From assembly GCA_001725155.1 (NCBI GenBank), contig MEFP01000030.1, positions 744,001 through 808,000 of the forward strand: a stretch of DNA of 64,000 nucleotides. Direction: 5' to 3'. This DNA is from Lysobacteraceae bacterium SCN 69-320 (GTDB lineage Bacteria; Pseudomonadota; Gammaproteobacteria; Xanthomonadales; Rhodanobacteraceae). Positions within the stretch are counted from its first letter, which is position 1, and every line of letters starts with the position of its first letter. Below are positions 8,679-18,281 of this stretch, piece after piece. The notes under the pieces are model-generated. The model did not search any database. It was not told the DNA's origin and saw only the letters and a list, made by a program, of their open reading frames with translations. Position numbers and translations under genes: made by a program.

Positions 8679-11600
8679 GCGGCGGCTCCGGCGTCGAATT
8701 CGATCAGTGTCCGCAAGGTCTGCGCCGTCGCGACGAGTTCGTCGAATTCCGGCGTGCCCGGCGCCAGCTCGGCGCCGCTGGCGAACAGCCGCGCATAGCC
8801 CGGCATGTAGTCGCGCTCGCCGGTCTGGCGGTCGTTGCCGTGCCAGGCGAGCAGGACGCGCGCCTCGTTCACGTCCACAGCCGCGGCGGCCCAGCTGGTG
8901 CGCGGGAAGTACCACAGCGGTTCGCGCAGCGCGCCGAGGTACAGCTGCAGCAGCGCGGCGACGCGCCGCTCGAGCTCCGCGCGGCGCGCGGCGTACGCCG
9001 GGGCGTCGCGTTGCAAGGCACGCGTCGTTTCGCTCCAGGCATCCAGCGACGTCTGCCACGGCCGCTTGTCGCCGCTGCCGGGCAGCAGCACGCGCAGCGG
9101 CCGCGGATCGTTCCATTGCGCGAGCTGCAGCAGCGCCCATTCGAGAAACAGCACGAGGCGCGCGCCGAAATCCAGATCGCTTTCCTTGCGCTGCGGCAGT
9201 TCGAAGATCCAGTCCGTGCCGCCGCTGCGATAGGCGCGCGTGAGCTCGCCCTGCACGCGCCAGCCGGCCACGCCCAGGTCGATGGCCTGCGGCAGACGCT
9301 GCAGCGCGCCGGCCTGGAACAATCCGCTGCCGTCGGCGTCGGCCAGCAGATCGGCGACGACGGCGCGCTGGCGCTCCCAGGCGCGCTCGCCGGCGCGCAC
9401 CGGCGGCCACAGGCCGCCGTAGCGCAGCCAGTCCGGCGGCGCCTCCGGCAACTCGACCTGACCGACCGCGGCCGCGTCGAAGAACAGGCGCTGGGCGACG
9501 CGATCCAGCCGCGCGAACTGCGGATCCAGCGGCTCGCTGTCGGCCAGCCGCCCGGACTCCAGCGCGTCCAGGCGCAGGCCGTACTGGCGCAGCAGGTGCT
9601 GCGCGGGCCGGCGCCAGTAGTCGAGCAGGTTGGCCAGCACCACGGCCGTCGGCGCCTCGGCCGGCGGCAGCGCGCCGTCGAGGAACGCCGGCGCCGCGCT
9701 GCCGCGCTCGCGCAACAGCGCGATCAGATCGCCGCGATAGGAATACAGGCGCGGATCGGCGCCGTCGAAATAGCGCGCGTCGAACGGCTGCAGCGGATGG
9801 CGCACCAGCCACGGCCGCGGCGCCTCGTGTTCGTCGCGGCCGCGCAGGCCGTGGGCCTGGTCCAGCAAGGTCAGCAGCTCGGCCAGCGGCGCGGCCGGAT
9901 TGCGCGGCTTGCCGTCGCGCACGCCTTCGCCGACGTAGCTCAGATGCAGGGTCTCGCGCGCCGCCATCACGGTTTCGAGGAACAGATAGCGATCGTCGCT
10001 GCGCACGTCGCGGTCGCCGAGGCGGCGATGCGCGGTCATCAGGTCCAGGCCGGCGTCGGAACCCGCGCGCGGAAATTCGCCGTCGTCCAGACCGAGCACG
10101 GCGACGACGCGGAACGGGATCGCGCGCTGCGGCACCATGCCGCAGACCGTCATGCCGCCGACGAGAAAACGCTGCCGGTCCGACAGCGCGGTCAGGCGTT
10201 CGCGCAGCACGTCGCGCACCACGTCGAATTCGACGAGCGGATCGACGTGGGCGTCGTCGACGTCGCCGTGCAGACTGAGCACGATGCGGCGCAGCTCGGC
10301 CAGCGCGGCGGTCGCGGCCGCGTCGGCGTAGTCGGCGCGGAACAGGTTGTCGATCAGCGTCTCGCAGCGCTGCGCCCAGGCGCTCAGGCGGCGGCGCTGC
10401 TGCGTGTCGCGGCAGAACTCGGCCAGCAGCTGCAGCAGCCGGTCCAGCGCGCCGAGCGCCTCGGCCTGCACGCCGTGCACGCCTTCCACCGGCACCAGCA
10501 CGTCGCCGTCGGGCAGGGTCAGCGCCTGCGCCTCGTCGTCTTCATCGGTGCCGAGCAGATAGCCGGCGAGCAGACGGTCCATGCCCCAGGCGAAGGTGTG
10601 TTCGGCGATCGCCGGCACGCCGAAGCGCCGGCGGAATTCCGGATCCAGCGCCCAGGCCACGCGGCTGCGTGCGATCCAGTCCGACAGGCGCTCCACGCCG
10701 GCCGCATCCAGACCCAGCGCCCGCGCAATTTCCTCGACGCCCAGCAGATCCAGCACCTGCGCGGCGCTCAGGCGGGTCTGCGGCAGGTCGAGCAGATTCG
10801 CGAAGGCCAGCAGCAGCGGATGACTGCGCAGCACCGGCACGTCGGCCAGGTGATACGGCAACGCGTTGTGCGCGCGGCCGGGCTCGCCGAACACGGCCGG
10901 CAGCAGCGGCACATAGGCCTGGATGTCCGGCGCCATCACGACGATGTCGGAAGGCTTGAGATCCGGCCGCGCCTCGCGCTCGCGCAGCAGCGCATCGCGC
11001 AGCACTTCCAGTTCGCGCAGCCGCGTATGGCAGGCGTGCACGCGCAGGCTGCGGTCTTCGCGCTCCTGCGCCGGCTCGAAGAGCGCCGGCGCGAGCCGCG
11101 CAGTGTCGAGCTGGCGGATGCTGTCCTGCAGCCGCGCGAGGCGGTCGTGCGTGTCCGCCGGCTTCTCGTCCTCGCTGTGACGGATGTCGACCGCGACGTC
11201 GTCGGCACCGGCCAGCGCGAGCATGAAGTGCTGGCCGAGCCGGCCCCAGCTCGCGAGCAGCGGATGATTCAGCGCCAGGAACTGCTGCTCGGAGGCCTCG
11301 GAAAACGCGCCGAGTTTCGCCAGCTCGGTCAGATACGCGCGCTCGGGCCTGAGGCCGGCCCAGTATTCGCGGCACGGGTCCGGCACGTAGAGCACGACGG
11401 GCCGGCGCCGGGCGACCGCGCGCAGGGTCGCGAACTCGGTCGGCGCGAGATGACTGATGCCGAACACGTGCAGCGGCTCGTCGGCGATCGCACCGCGCGG
11501 CGCCGTGTCGAGCGCGCGCAGCAGCGCGGTCAGTCGTTCGCCGCGATGCGGCTGGGCGATCTGCGCGCGCAGGCGGCGCCAGAGCGGCGCTAGGAACGTG

Positions 11601-12085
11601 GCCGCCGGAACGTCGTCGCGACCGGCGCTCCAGGCCTGCAGCCAGTCGGGCCGGTAGACGAGGTAGCGCGTGTACAGCGCGGCGATGCGGTCGGCCAGCT
11701 GGAAGCGGCGGCGCGGCGCATCCAGGCCATGCAGATAGCGGCGCACGGCGGGATCGTCGATCTCTGCCAGCAGTTCGTGGATGCGCCAGCGCAGCGCTTC
11801 GCGCCGGTACGGCTGCAGCGCGACGACGGACTCGCCGAGCAGGCGCTGGGCCAGCCGGTCCAGCCAGGCGCTCGGCAGCTCTATCGACAGATTCGCCGCG
11901 ATGCCGCCCGCGCCGCGCCGGCGCGCGAGCGCGCGGGCCAGCCACTGGCGTATGCCCGGATGCGCAGCGATCACGTCGAACGGCTGCAGCGCATGTGCCG
12001 GCGGCGCCGCGTCCATCAGGCTCAGCAGCGGCGGCAGCAGCGCCTCCAGCCGGCTGGCGCGATAGACGATGATTCCGTGCTGCAT
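8675..12085 (-). CDS. recC: Exodeoxyribonuclease V gamma subunit (RecC)
   Basis: The Chi-recognition and scaffold subunit of RecBCD, a catalytically dead helicase-like protein. At 1136 residues it is the usual RecC length. Diagnostic blocks are the N-terminal VYRASRLEALL, the FGISHLAPTEF segment, DIVVMAPDIQAY and the FRVVAVLGLDDGEFPR block. The ATG at 12085 fits the RecC N-terminus; an in-frame upstream extension lacks family-like sequence. It is first of the recCBD operon. The 230-bp gap to the divergent diguanylate cyclase gene must hold the promoters, but none is convincing by eye. Confidence 0.95.
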   Translation of the reverse strand: MQHGIIVYRASRLEALLPPLLSLMDAAPPAHALQPFDVIAAHPGIRQWLARALARRRGAGGIAANLSIELPSAWLDRLAQRLLGESVVALQPYRREALRWRIHELLAEIDDPAVRRYLHGLDAPRRRFQLADRIAALYTRYLVYRPDWLQAWSAGRDDVPAATFLAPLWRRLRAQIAQPHRGERLTALLRALDTAPRGAIADEPLHVFGISHLAPTEFATLRAVARRRPVVLYVPDPCREYWAGLRPERAYLTELAKLGAFSEASEQQFLALNHPLLASWGRLGQHFMLALAGADDVAVDIRHSEDEKPADTHDRLARLQDSIRQLDTARLAPALFEPAQEREDRSLRVHACHTRLRELEVLRDALLREREARPDLKPSDIVVMAPDIQAYVPLLPAVFGEPGRAHNALPYHLADVPVLRSHPLLLAFANLLDLPQTRLSAAQVLDLLGVEEIARALGLDAAGVERLSDWIARSRVAWALDPEFRRRFGVPAIAEHTFAWGMDRLLAGYLLGTDEDDEAQALTLPDGDVLVPVEGVHGVQAEALGALDRLLQLLAEFCRDTQQRRRLSAWAQRCETLIDNLFRADYADAAATAALAELRRIVLSLHGDVDDAHVDPLVEFDVVRDVLRERLTALSDRQRFLVGGMTVCGMVPQRAIPFRVVAVLGLDDGEFPRAGSDAGLDLMTAHRRLGDRDVRSDDRYLFLETVMAARETLHLSYVGEGVRDGKPRNPAAPLAELLTLLDQAHGLRGRDEHEAPRPWLVRHPLQPFDARYFDGADPRLYSYRGDLIALLRERGSAAPAFLDGALPPAEAPTAVVLANLLDYWRRPAQHLLRQYGLRLDALESGRLADSEPLDPQFARLDRVAQRLFFDAAAVGQVELPEAPPDWLRYGGLWPPVRAGERAWERQRAVVADLLADADGSGLFQAGALQRLPQAIDLGVAGWRVQGELTRAYRSGGTDWIFELPQRKESDLDFGARLVLFLEWALLQLAQWNDPRPLRVLLPGSGDKRPWQTSLDAWSETTRALQRDAPAYAARRAELERRVAALLQLYLGALREPLWYFPRTSWAAAAVDVNEARVLLAWHGNDRQTGERDYMPGYARLFASGAELAPGTPEFDELVATAQTLRTLIEFDAGAAA

Positions 12086-12315
12086 GGACCCGCGGGGCTC
12101 GATAACAGGCGCGCAGCCTAGCGCAAGGCGCTGCCGCGACGCGATGGCGCGAAACCCCGGGGACCCGCACGACAATGCGGATGCGGGATCGGCGGCCGCG
12201 CCGCATTGACCCGGCGCGCCGGGCGCGCACAATCCGTCGTCACGGTGGCTTAACCGCCCGGCCCGGCGTCGCGGTTACTCTCGCCGGACCACCGGATCCC
12301 CGAACCCGGCAGACA

Positions 12316-14889
12316 ATGAAGCGAGCGGATTGGTGTGGCAGTGCCCGGCGGTGGTCCCAGCGCCTGCTGCTGGCGACGCTTGCGCTGGCCTCCGCGGCGG
12401 GGTTCGCTGCCGATCCGCTGCCGCGCCATCCTCTGGAAGCCCGCGCGCTGGTCGAGCCCGAACGCGTCCTCGCCGAACTGCCGCCGCTGATCGAAGCCGC
12501 ACAGAAGCGCGGCGACCTGCGCGAGCTGGCGCTGCTGCAGCTGGCCCGCGCCAATGCCTGCCGCGTCGTGGCCGACTGGGACTGCCAGCGCGACGCCGGC
12601 AGCCGCGCGCACGACGCGGCGGTCGCTGTCGGCGACGCCGTGCTGAACATTCGCAGCGTGCTCGCCGACGCCCGCGCGAGCATCGCGCTGCAGGATTTCT
12701 CGCGCGGCGAACACCTGCTCGGCGAGGCGCAGCGGCTGCTGCAGGCCGCGCCGAATCCGCCCCTGGAGGCCGACGTCTTCCTCGCCTACTCGTCGCTGAG
12801 CCACTCGCTCGGCAAGCACGGGCTCGCGATCGACTATGCCGAGCGCGGCCTGGCGCTGGACACCGACATCGGCGCGGCCACGCGCGTGCGTCTGCTGCGC
12901 AACCGTGCGCGCGCCGAAGCCCAGCTCGGCCGCGCCGACGCGGCGCAGCGAACGCTCGCGCTGGCGCAGCAGCTGTACGGCGATCTGGACGATCCGAAGC
13001 TCCGCGCGGAACTGTTCCTGGAAACCGCACGCGTGGCCCACGGCAACGGCGACGTGGAGACGCAGCGGCGCGCGGGCCGGGAAATGCTCGTGCTGGCCGA
13101 TCGACTGAAGAACGCCCAGGTCGCCGGCCAGGCCCACGAGGTGCTCGGCGTGGCCGCCGGCATGACCGATACGGACGGCGCCGCGCGCGAGCTGCGCCTC
13201 GCGCTGGAAGCCTTCCGCCGGCTCAACCAGGGCCGCGAGGAACTGCGCGTGCTGCGCGAGCTGATCCCGGTGGAAATCCACCGTCACGCGACGCGCAGCG
13301 AGCTGGAGCTTTTGACCCTGCGCGAGATCGAGCTCAGTCGCAGCCTCGAGGAAACCGACCGGGCCAAGTCCGCGGCCGACTTCGAGGCGCGCGTCAAATA
13401 CGCGCAGAGCGAGATCGAACTCGCCCGGCTCAAGCAGGAAGCCGTGATCGCCGACGAGCGCGCCGCGGCGATGGCGCACACCAGCCGGCTGACGAACGCG
13501 CTGATCGCGCTGGCCGGCGTCATGCTCGTCGTCCTGACGACCTTCTTCCTGCTGCAGTGGCGCGCCAAGCAGCGCCTGCAGCTGGCGTACGAGCGCTATC
13601 GCGAAAGCGAGCGGCGCTACCGCATGCTGGCCGACAACTCGCGCGATCTGGTCGTGCGCATGCGCGCCGACGGCCATCGCCTGTATGTCTCGCCGTCGGC
13701 GCGCGAACTGCTGGGCTGGGAACCCGAGGCACTGATCGAACCGCGCTGGGAGCTCGTACATCCGGACGATCGCGTGCCGCTGCGCGAAGCCATCGCGGCG
13801 CTCGTCGCCGACGGCGGCACGGCCACGGTGACCTATCGCGCGCGCCATCGCGACGGCCACTATGTCTGGATCGAGGCGCTGGCCCAGCGCGTGGTCGCCG
13901 CCGACGCTGGCAGCGGCGGCGTGGAGATCGTCTATTCCGGCCGCGACATCACCGCGCGCGTGCAGGCCGAGCAGGCACTGGCCGAAAGCCAGCGCCGCCT
14001 GCTCGCGGTGACCGACAACACGCCGGCGCTGATCGCCCAGTTCGACGCCGGCCTGCGCTACCGCTTCGCCAACGACTATCACCGCAAGGCCTTCGGGCTG
14101 GCGCCGGCCGACCTGATCGGCCGGCATCTGGCCGATGCCGGCAGCGGCACGGCCTACGCGGTCGTGCGCGGCCATGCGGAGGCCGCGCTGCGCGGCGAAG
14201 CCGGCCGCTTCGAGGGCGAGATCGAACTGCATGGCCGGCGCTATCACTTCCAGTCGCACTACGTGCCCGACCGCGACGAAGACGGCGTGGTACGCGGCTT
14301 CTATGCGCTGACCTTCGACATCACCGCGCTGAAACAGGCCGAGCAGGCGCTGGAACGGCTGGCGCGCTTCGACAGCATGACCGGCGTGGCCAACCGGCGT
14401 CATTTCCAGGAACGCCTCGATCTCGCGCTGGCGCGCGCGCGGCGCAGCGAACGTCCGCTCGCGCTTTTCTATCTCGACATCGACCACTTCAAGCGCATCA
14501 ACGACACCCTGGGCCATGGCGTCGGCGACGAAGTCATCAATGAGTTTGCGCGCCGGCTCGTCGCCAACGTGCGCCAGCAGGACATGGTCGCGCGCCTCGG
14601 CGGCGACGAGTTCGTCATCCTCGTCGAGGACGTCATCCAGCACGCCGATGCCGAAGCCGTTGCGGCCAAGCTCGTCGTCGCCATGCACGACGATGTGCTG
14701 ACCAGCGCCGGCCGCATCCGCATCACGACCAGCGTCGGCGTGGCCGTCGGCAGCGGCTTCGTCGATCCGATCAGCCTGATCGCCGTCGCCGACCAGGCCC
14801 TGTATTCGGCCAAGGGCAGCGGCCGCGACACCTACCGGCTGCGTACGGCCAAGCCGGTCGGCGAGGAATCCGTCACTGCAACGCCCTAG
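12316..14889 (+). CDS. Membrane TPR-PAS-PAS-GGDEF diguanylate cyclase
   Basis: Predicted to make cyclic di-GMP in response to a signal. Of 857 residues, the first 31 or so form a signal peptide, followed by a periplasmic helical region with TPR-like repeats. One transmembrane helix lies near 394-415 and is followed by a short coiled segment. Two PAS domains follow (about 433-555 and 560-690; the first has HPDDRVPLREAI), then a GGDEF domain to about 845. The active-site GGDEF is intact at 762-766, with an RxxD inhibitory site at 753-756 (RQQD), so product feedback is likely. The ATG at 12316 was chosen because it opens directly into the signal peptide. Its TAG stop is the first triplet of a TAGGTTGCGGTGAGC repeat half. 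Confidence 0.88.
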   Translation: MKRADWCGSARRWSQRLLLATLALASAAGFAADPLPRHPLEARALVEPERVLAELPPLIEAAQKRGDLRELALLQLARANACRVVADWDCQRDAGSRAHDAAVAVGDAVLNIRSVLADARASIALQDFSRGEHLLGEAQRLLQAAPNPPLEADVFLAYSSLSHSLGKHGLAIDYAERGLALDTDIGAATRVRLLRNRARAEAQLGRADAAQRTLALAQQLYGDLDDPKLRAELFLETARVAHGNGDVETQRRAGREMLVLADRLKNAQVAGQAHEVLGVAAGMTDTDGAARELRLALEAFRRLNQGREELRVLRELIPVEIHRHATRSELELLTLREIELSRSLEETDRAKSAADFEARVKYAQSEIELARLKQEAVIADERAAAMAHTSRLTNALIALAGVMLVVLTTFFLLQWRAKQRLQLAYERYRESERRYRMLADNSRDLVVRMRADGHRLYVSPSARELLGWEPEALIEPRWELVHPDDRVPLREAIAALVADGGTATVTYRARHRDGHYVWIEALAQRVVAADAGSGGVEIVYSGRDITARVQAEQALAESQRRLLAVTDNTPALIAQFDAGLRYRFANDYHRKAFGLAPADLIGRHLADAGSGTAYAVVRGHAEAALRGEAGRFEGEIELHGRRYHFQSHYVPDRDEDGVVRGFYALTFDITALKQAEQALERLARFDSMTGVANRRHFQERLDLALARARRSERPLALFYLDIDHFKRINDTLGHGVGDEVINEFARRLVANVRQQDMVARLGGDEFVILVEDVIQHADAEAVAAKLVVAMHDDVLTSAGRIRITTSVGVAVGSGFVDPISLIAVADQALYSAKGSGRDTYRLRTAKPVGEESVTATP

Positions 14890-15007
14890 GTTGCGGTGAG
14901 CCCGGTGGGCCCGCCGCCGCCTACGGCACTGCGATGTCCGTCACGGCCGGACTGCACGGTAGCGCGCAGTTCGCGCAATGTGGCCGGAAATGCCCCCACG
15001 AGACCTC

Positions 15008-15039
15008 TTGCGGCCACTTATGCTCATTCGTAGCATAAG
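15008..15039 (+). promoter_or_regulatory. Promoter with overlapping 8-bp palindrome upstream of nadM-nadV
   Basis: A candidate -35 TTGCGG (15008-15013) and -10 TAGCAT (15031-15036) are 17 bp apart. The perfect inverted repeat CTTATGCT-N7-AGCATAAG (15017-15039) fills the spacer and covers the -10, as for a repressor operator. A further 7-bp hairpin GTCGCGG-acaga-CCGCGAC (15044-15062) lies in the leader before the start codon. The regulator is unknown; an NAD-responsive repressor such as an NrtR-type protein is a guess from context, and no such gene is in the window. Confidence 0.55.
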
Positions 15040-15089
15040 AGCCGTCGCGGACAGACCGCGACATCTCCCACCGCATCGAGGGATTCTCC

Positions 15090-16124
15090 ATGCGTTTCGA
15101 CTATCTGGTTTTCATCGGCCGTTTCGAGCCGTTCCACAACGGCCACCTCGCCGTGCTGCGGCAGGCGCTGAGCATCGCGCGCCGCGTCATCGTCCTCGTC
15201 GGCTCGGCCGGCAAGCCGCGCAGCACGCGCAATCCCTGGAACTTCAACGAGCGCGAAGTCATGATCCGCGCGGCGGCCGGCGCCGATGCGCAGCGCCTGC
15301 ACATCCAGCCGCTGGCCGACCATCTGTACAACGAAGCCGCCTGGATAGGCGCCGTGCAGCGTCAGGTCGCCGCGGCGATCCGGGCCGACGGCGCCGGCGA
15401 AGACGCACGCACCGGCCTGATCGGCCGCGACAAGGATGCGTCGAGCTACTACCTGCGCGAATTTCCGCAATGGGAACTGTGCAATGTGCAGCACTGCGAA
15501 GTGCTGTCGGCGACGGAGATCCGCGAACACCTGTTCAGCGCCGACGAAGGCGGTCAGCTGCTGATCCGCGCCAACGTGCCGGCACCGGTCGCCGCCATGC
15601 TCGAAGCGTTCCGGCGCACGCCGGGCTATGCCCAGCTGGTGCGCGAGTTCACCTTCCTGCGCAACTACCGCAAGGCCTGGGAAGCGGCGCCCTACCCGCC
15701 GACCTTCGTCACCGTCGACGCCGTCGTCGTACACAGCGGCCACGTGCTGCTCGTGCGCCGCGGCGCCGAACCCGGCAAGGGCCTGTTCGCGCTGCCCGGC
15801 GGCTTCGTCGGCCAGCAGGAAGCCCTGCTCGACGCCTGCCTGCGCGAACTGCGCGAGGAAACCCGACTCAAGCTGCCGGCGCCGGTGCTCAAGGGATCGC
15901 TGCGCGGCGAGTGCGTGTTCGATCATCCGGACCGCTCGCAGCGCGGCCGCACCATCACCCATGCGTTCCATTTCGAGTTCGCCGGCGGCGAGCTGCCGCC
16001 CGTGCGCGGCGGCGACGACGCAGCCAGGGCGCAGTGGCTGCCGCTGGCCGAGGCGCTGAATCTCGAGGAACAATTCTACGAAGACCACCATCACATCCTG
16101 CAGCACTTCCTCGGCATGAGCTGA
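15090..16124 (+). CDS. nadM: Bifunctional NMN adenylyltransferase / Nudix hydrolase
   Basis: Makes NAD from NMN and ATP; the fused Nudix domain probably hydrolyses ADP-ribose. Length is 344 residues. The N-terminal nucleotidyltransferase has [11 protein letters not shown] with the HxGH signature at 16-19 and a later [10 protein letters not shown] motif (ISSTxxR-type). The C-terminal Nudix box runs from [20 protein letters not shown] into EET and matches GX5EX7REUXEEXGU. GAGGGA before the ATG is a good ribosome binding site. It is followed 86 bp later by nadV, so the pair covers nicotinamide to NMN to NAD. Confidence 0.93.
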   Translation: MRFDYLVFIGRFEPFHNGHLAVLRQALSIARRVIVLVGSAGKPRSTRNPWNFNEREVMIRAAAGADAQRLHIQPLADHLYNEAAWIGAVQRQVAAAIRADGAGEDARTGLIGRDKDASSYYLREFPQWELCNVQHCEVLSATEIREHLFSADEGGQLLIRANVPAPVAAMLEAFRRTPGYAQLVREFTFLRNYRKAWEAAPYPPTFVTVDAVVVHSGHVLLVRRGAEPGKGLFALPGGFVGQQEALLDACLRELREETRLKLPAPVLKGSLRGECVFDHPDRSQRGRTITHAFHFEFAGGELPPVRGGDDAARAQWLPLAEALNLEEQFYEDHHHILQHFLGMS

Positions 16125-16210
16125 AGCGCGCAGTCCACGTCGCGCGAGCGTCGCTTCGCGCCGGCGCCGGACAGACCGGCCGCCGCCCGTTCCGCGGAAG
16201 GAGATTCCGT

Positions 16211-17626
16211 ATGCGTCATCTCGACAACCTCATTCTGAACACCGACAGCTACAAGGCCAGCCATTGGCTGCAATATCCGCCGCAGACCGAGGCGACGTTC
16301 TTCTACGTCGAATCGCGCGGCGGGGTGTACGAGCGCACCGTGTTCTTCGGCCTGCAGGCCATCCTCAAGGAGTACCTGGCCGCGCCGGTGAGCCATGCCC
16401 AGGTCGACGAGGCGCGCGATTTCTTCGCCGTCCACGGCGAGCCGTTCAACGAAGCCGGCTGGCGCCATATCGTCGACGCGCACGGCGGCCGCCTGCCGCT
16501 GCGCATACGCGCGGTGCCCGAAGGCAGTGTCGTGCCGACGCACCAGGCGCTAGTCACGATCGAGTCGACCGACCCGGCGTGCTACTGGCTGCCGTCGTAT
16601 CTGGAAACCCTGCTGCTGCGCCTGTGGTACCCGGTCACCGTCGCGACGCAGAGCTGGCATCTGAAACAGCTGATCCGCCAATACCTGGATCTGTCCTGCG
16701 ACGACCCGGCCGCGCAGATCGGTTTCAAGCTGCACGACTTCGGCGCACGCGGCGTATCCAGCGCCGAGTCGGCCGGCCTCGGCGCCGCGGCGCATCTGGT
16801 GAATTTCCTCGGCACCGACACGGTATCGGGCGTGCTGACCGCACGGGCCTACTACGGCGAAGCCATGGCCGGCCATTCGATCCCGGCCGCCGAGCATTCG
16901 ACGATCACGAGCTGGGGCCGCGACCGCGAAGTGGACGCCTACCGCAACATGCTGCGCCAGTTCGCCAGGCCCGGCGCCATCGTCGCCGTCGTCTCCGACA
17001 GCTACGACATCTACACGGCGATCCGCGAGCACTGGGGCAAGACCCTGCGCGAGGAGGTCATCGCCAGCGGAGCGACCCTGGTCGTGCGCCCCGACTCGGG
17101 CGAGCCCGTCGACGTCGTGCATCAGTGCCTCGTGCTGCTCGACGAAGCGTTCGGCCACACGCTCAACGCCAAGGGCTACAAGCTGCTCAAGCACGTGCGC
17201 GTGATCCAGGGCGACGGCATCAACCCCAACAGCATCCGCGCGATACTCGAGCGCGTGACCAAGGCCGGCTACAGCGCCGAGAACCTCGCGTTCGGCATGG
17301 GCGGCGCGCTGCTGCAGGGCATCAATCGCGACACGCAGAAATTCGCGCTGAAATGTTCGGCGGCGAAGATCGCCGGACAGTGGATCGACGTGTTCAAGGC
17401 GCCGGTCACCGATCCGGGCAAACAGTCCAAGCGCGGCCGCCTGGCCCTGCTGCGCCACCGCGAGTTCGGCAGCTGGCGCACGGTGCCGATCGAGGAGAGC
17501 CTGGCGCGGCCCGAAGACCACGTGCCCGAACCGGGCTGGGAACACGCGCTGGAAACAGTCTGGGAAAACGGCACGCTGCTACGCGACTGGACGTTTGCGC
17601 AGGTGCGCGAGCGCAGCAACGTCTGA
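16211..17626 (+). CDS. nadV: Nicotinamide phosphoribosyltransferase
   Basis: Converts nicotinamide and PRPP to NMN, the one-step salvage route related to eukaryotic NAMPT. At 471 residues it fits the family. It begins NLILNTDSYKASHWLQYPP, typical of NAMPT. Later blocks include FKLHDFGARGVSS, VVRPDSGEPVDVV (PRPP/nicotinate site region), RVIQGDGIN and FGMGGALLQ. GGAAGGAGA precedes the ATG. It is co-directional with nadM and probably shares its promoter. NadV is patchy in bacteria and is often exchanged along with a NadM-Nudix gene, though codon use here matches its neighbours. Confidence 0.93.
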   Translation: MRHLDNLILNTDSYKASHWLQYPPQTEATFFYVESRGGVYERTVFFGLQAILKEYLAAPVSHAQVDEARDFFAVHGEPFNEAGWRHIVDAHGGRLPLRIRAVPEGSVVPTHQALVTIESTDPACYWLPSYLETLLLRLWYPVTVATQSWHLKQLIRQYLDLSCDDPAAQIGFKLHDFGARGVSSAESAGLGAAAHLVNFLGTDTVSGVLTARAYYGEAMAGHSIPAAEHSTITSWGRDREVDAYRNMLRQFARPGAIVAVVSDSYDIYTAIREHWGKTLREEVIASGATLVVRPDSGEPVDVVHQCLVLLDEAFGHTLNAKGYKLLKHVRVIQGDGINPNSIRAILERVTKAGYSAENLAFGMGGALLQGINRDTQKFALKCSAAKIAGQWIDVFKAPVTDPGKQSKRGRLALLRHREFGSWRTVPIEESLARPEDHVPEPGWEHALETVWENGTLLRDWTFAQVRERSNV

Positions 17627-17680
17627 CGGCTCCGCTTCCGGCATCGTCCTGCGCGGGGTTCTTCGCGATGCGAATGCCGC

Positions 17681-17770
17681 GATGTTGCGGTTCGCTTCGC
17701 TCACCGCAACCTGCGCGCCGGTGATGCAACGACGCAGGGTGCGGTGAGCGAAGCGAACCGCAACGTCGAG
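17681..17770. repeat. Inverted pair of REP-like palindromes
   Basis: Two copies of the 25-bp unit GTTGCGGTTCGCTTCGCTCACCGCA lie in opposite orientation (left about 17684-17708, right about 17740-17764), about 30 bp apart. Each unit is itself an imperfect palindrome. The pair sits between the convergent ends of nadV and the TfoX-like gene and can fold into one long hairpin, so it may end transcription from both sides. Related units occur at 14887, 24774, 25481, 48097 and 48265. Confidence 0.8.
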
Positions 17771-17795
17771 GTTTACCTGTTGCGAAACCTGCGCC

Positions 17796-18227
17796 TCAGT
17801 CGAAATCGCGCGAGGTACCGGTGATTTCGCGCACGCCGTGGTCGCCGTCGCCGAAACCGTCGCCGTCGTCGCGCGCGGGTTCTTCGGCACCGCCGCCGTC
17901 GCTGGAAGACGTACCGTCGCGCGCGGCGCTGCGCGCGGCGGCCTTGTCCCAGCGGTTCTTGATCGGATTGGCGGTCTCGGCCGATTCGGCCGCGAGCACG
18001 AGGCTGGTCTTGACCCCATCGGGCAGATCGGCCCAATGGCAGTCGTCGAGCGCACCCTGCATCGCGTAGAGCAGATTCAGGCTGGGGCGGAAGCCCGCGC
18101 GCTTGACCTTCATGAAGGTCTCGATGACGCCGACCATACGCAGGTCCTCCAGGCTGCGCACGCCGACCTGACGCAGCCAGGCGGCGGATTTCGGACCGAC
18201 ATTGCGGATTTTCTCGTTGCTTGCCAT
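17796..18227 (-). CDS. TfoX C-terminal domain protein
   Basis: A 143-residue protein. Residues 4-75 (NVGPKSAAWLRQVGVRSLED, then VKRAGFRPSLNLLYAMQGAL) match the TfoX/Sxy C-terminal domain, a helix-hairpin-helix-like fold. The TfoX N-terminal domain that induces competence in E. coli and Vibrio is absent. The last 60 residues are a low-complexity acidic tail rich in D, G and S, likely disordered. A role in competence cannot be assumed; stand-alone C-terminal versions are common in Lysobacterales. It is co-directional with msrC, 54 bp downstream of it. Confidence 0.8.
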   Translation of the reverse strand: MASNEKIRNVGPKSAAWLRQVGVRSLEDLRMVGVIETFMKVKRAGFRPSLNLLYAMQGALDDCHWADLPDGVKTSLVLAAESAETANPIKNRWDKAAARSAARDGTSSSDGGGAEEPARDDGDGFGDGDHGVREITGTSRDFD

Positions 18228-18281
18228 GTAACCCCCGAAGCGTTCTCTACGCCGGCATGCCGGCGATCCCTGATGTCCGCG

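Noticed and set aside
17796-18227. Annotation as the competence regulator TfoX
   Set aside because: Only the C-terminal domain is present; the N-terminal domain needed for the name is missing.
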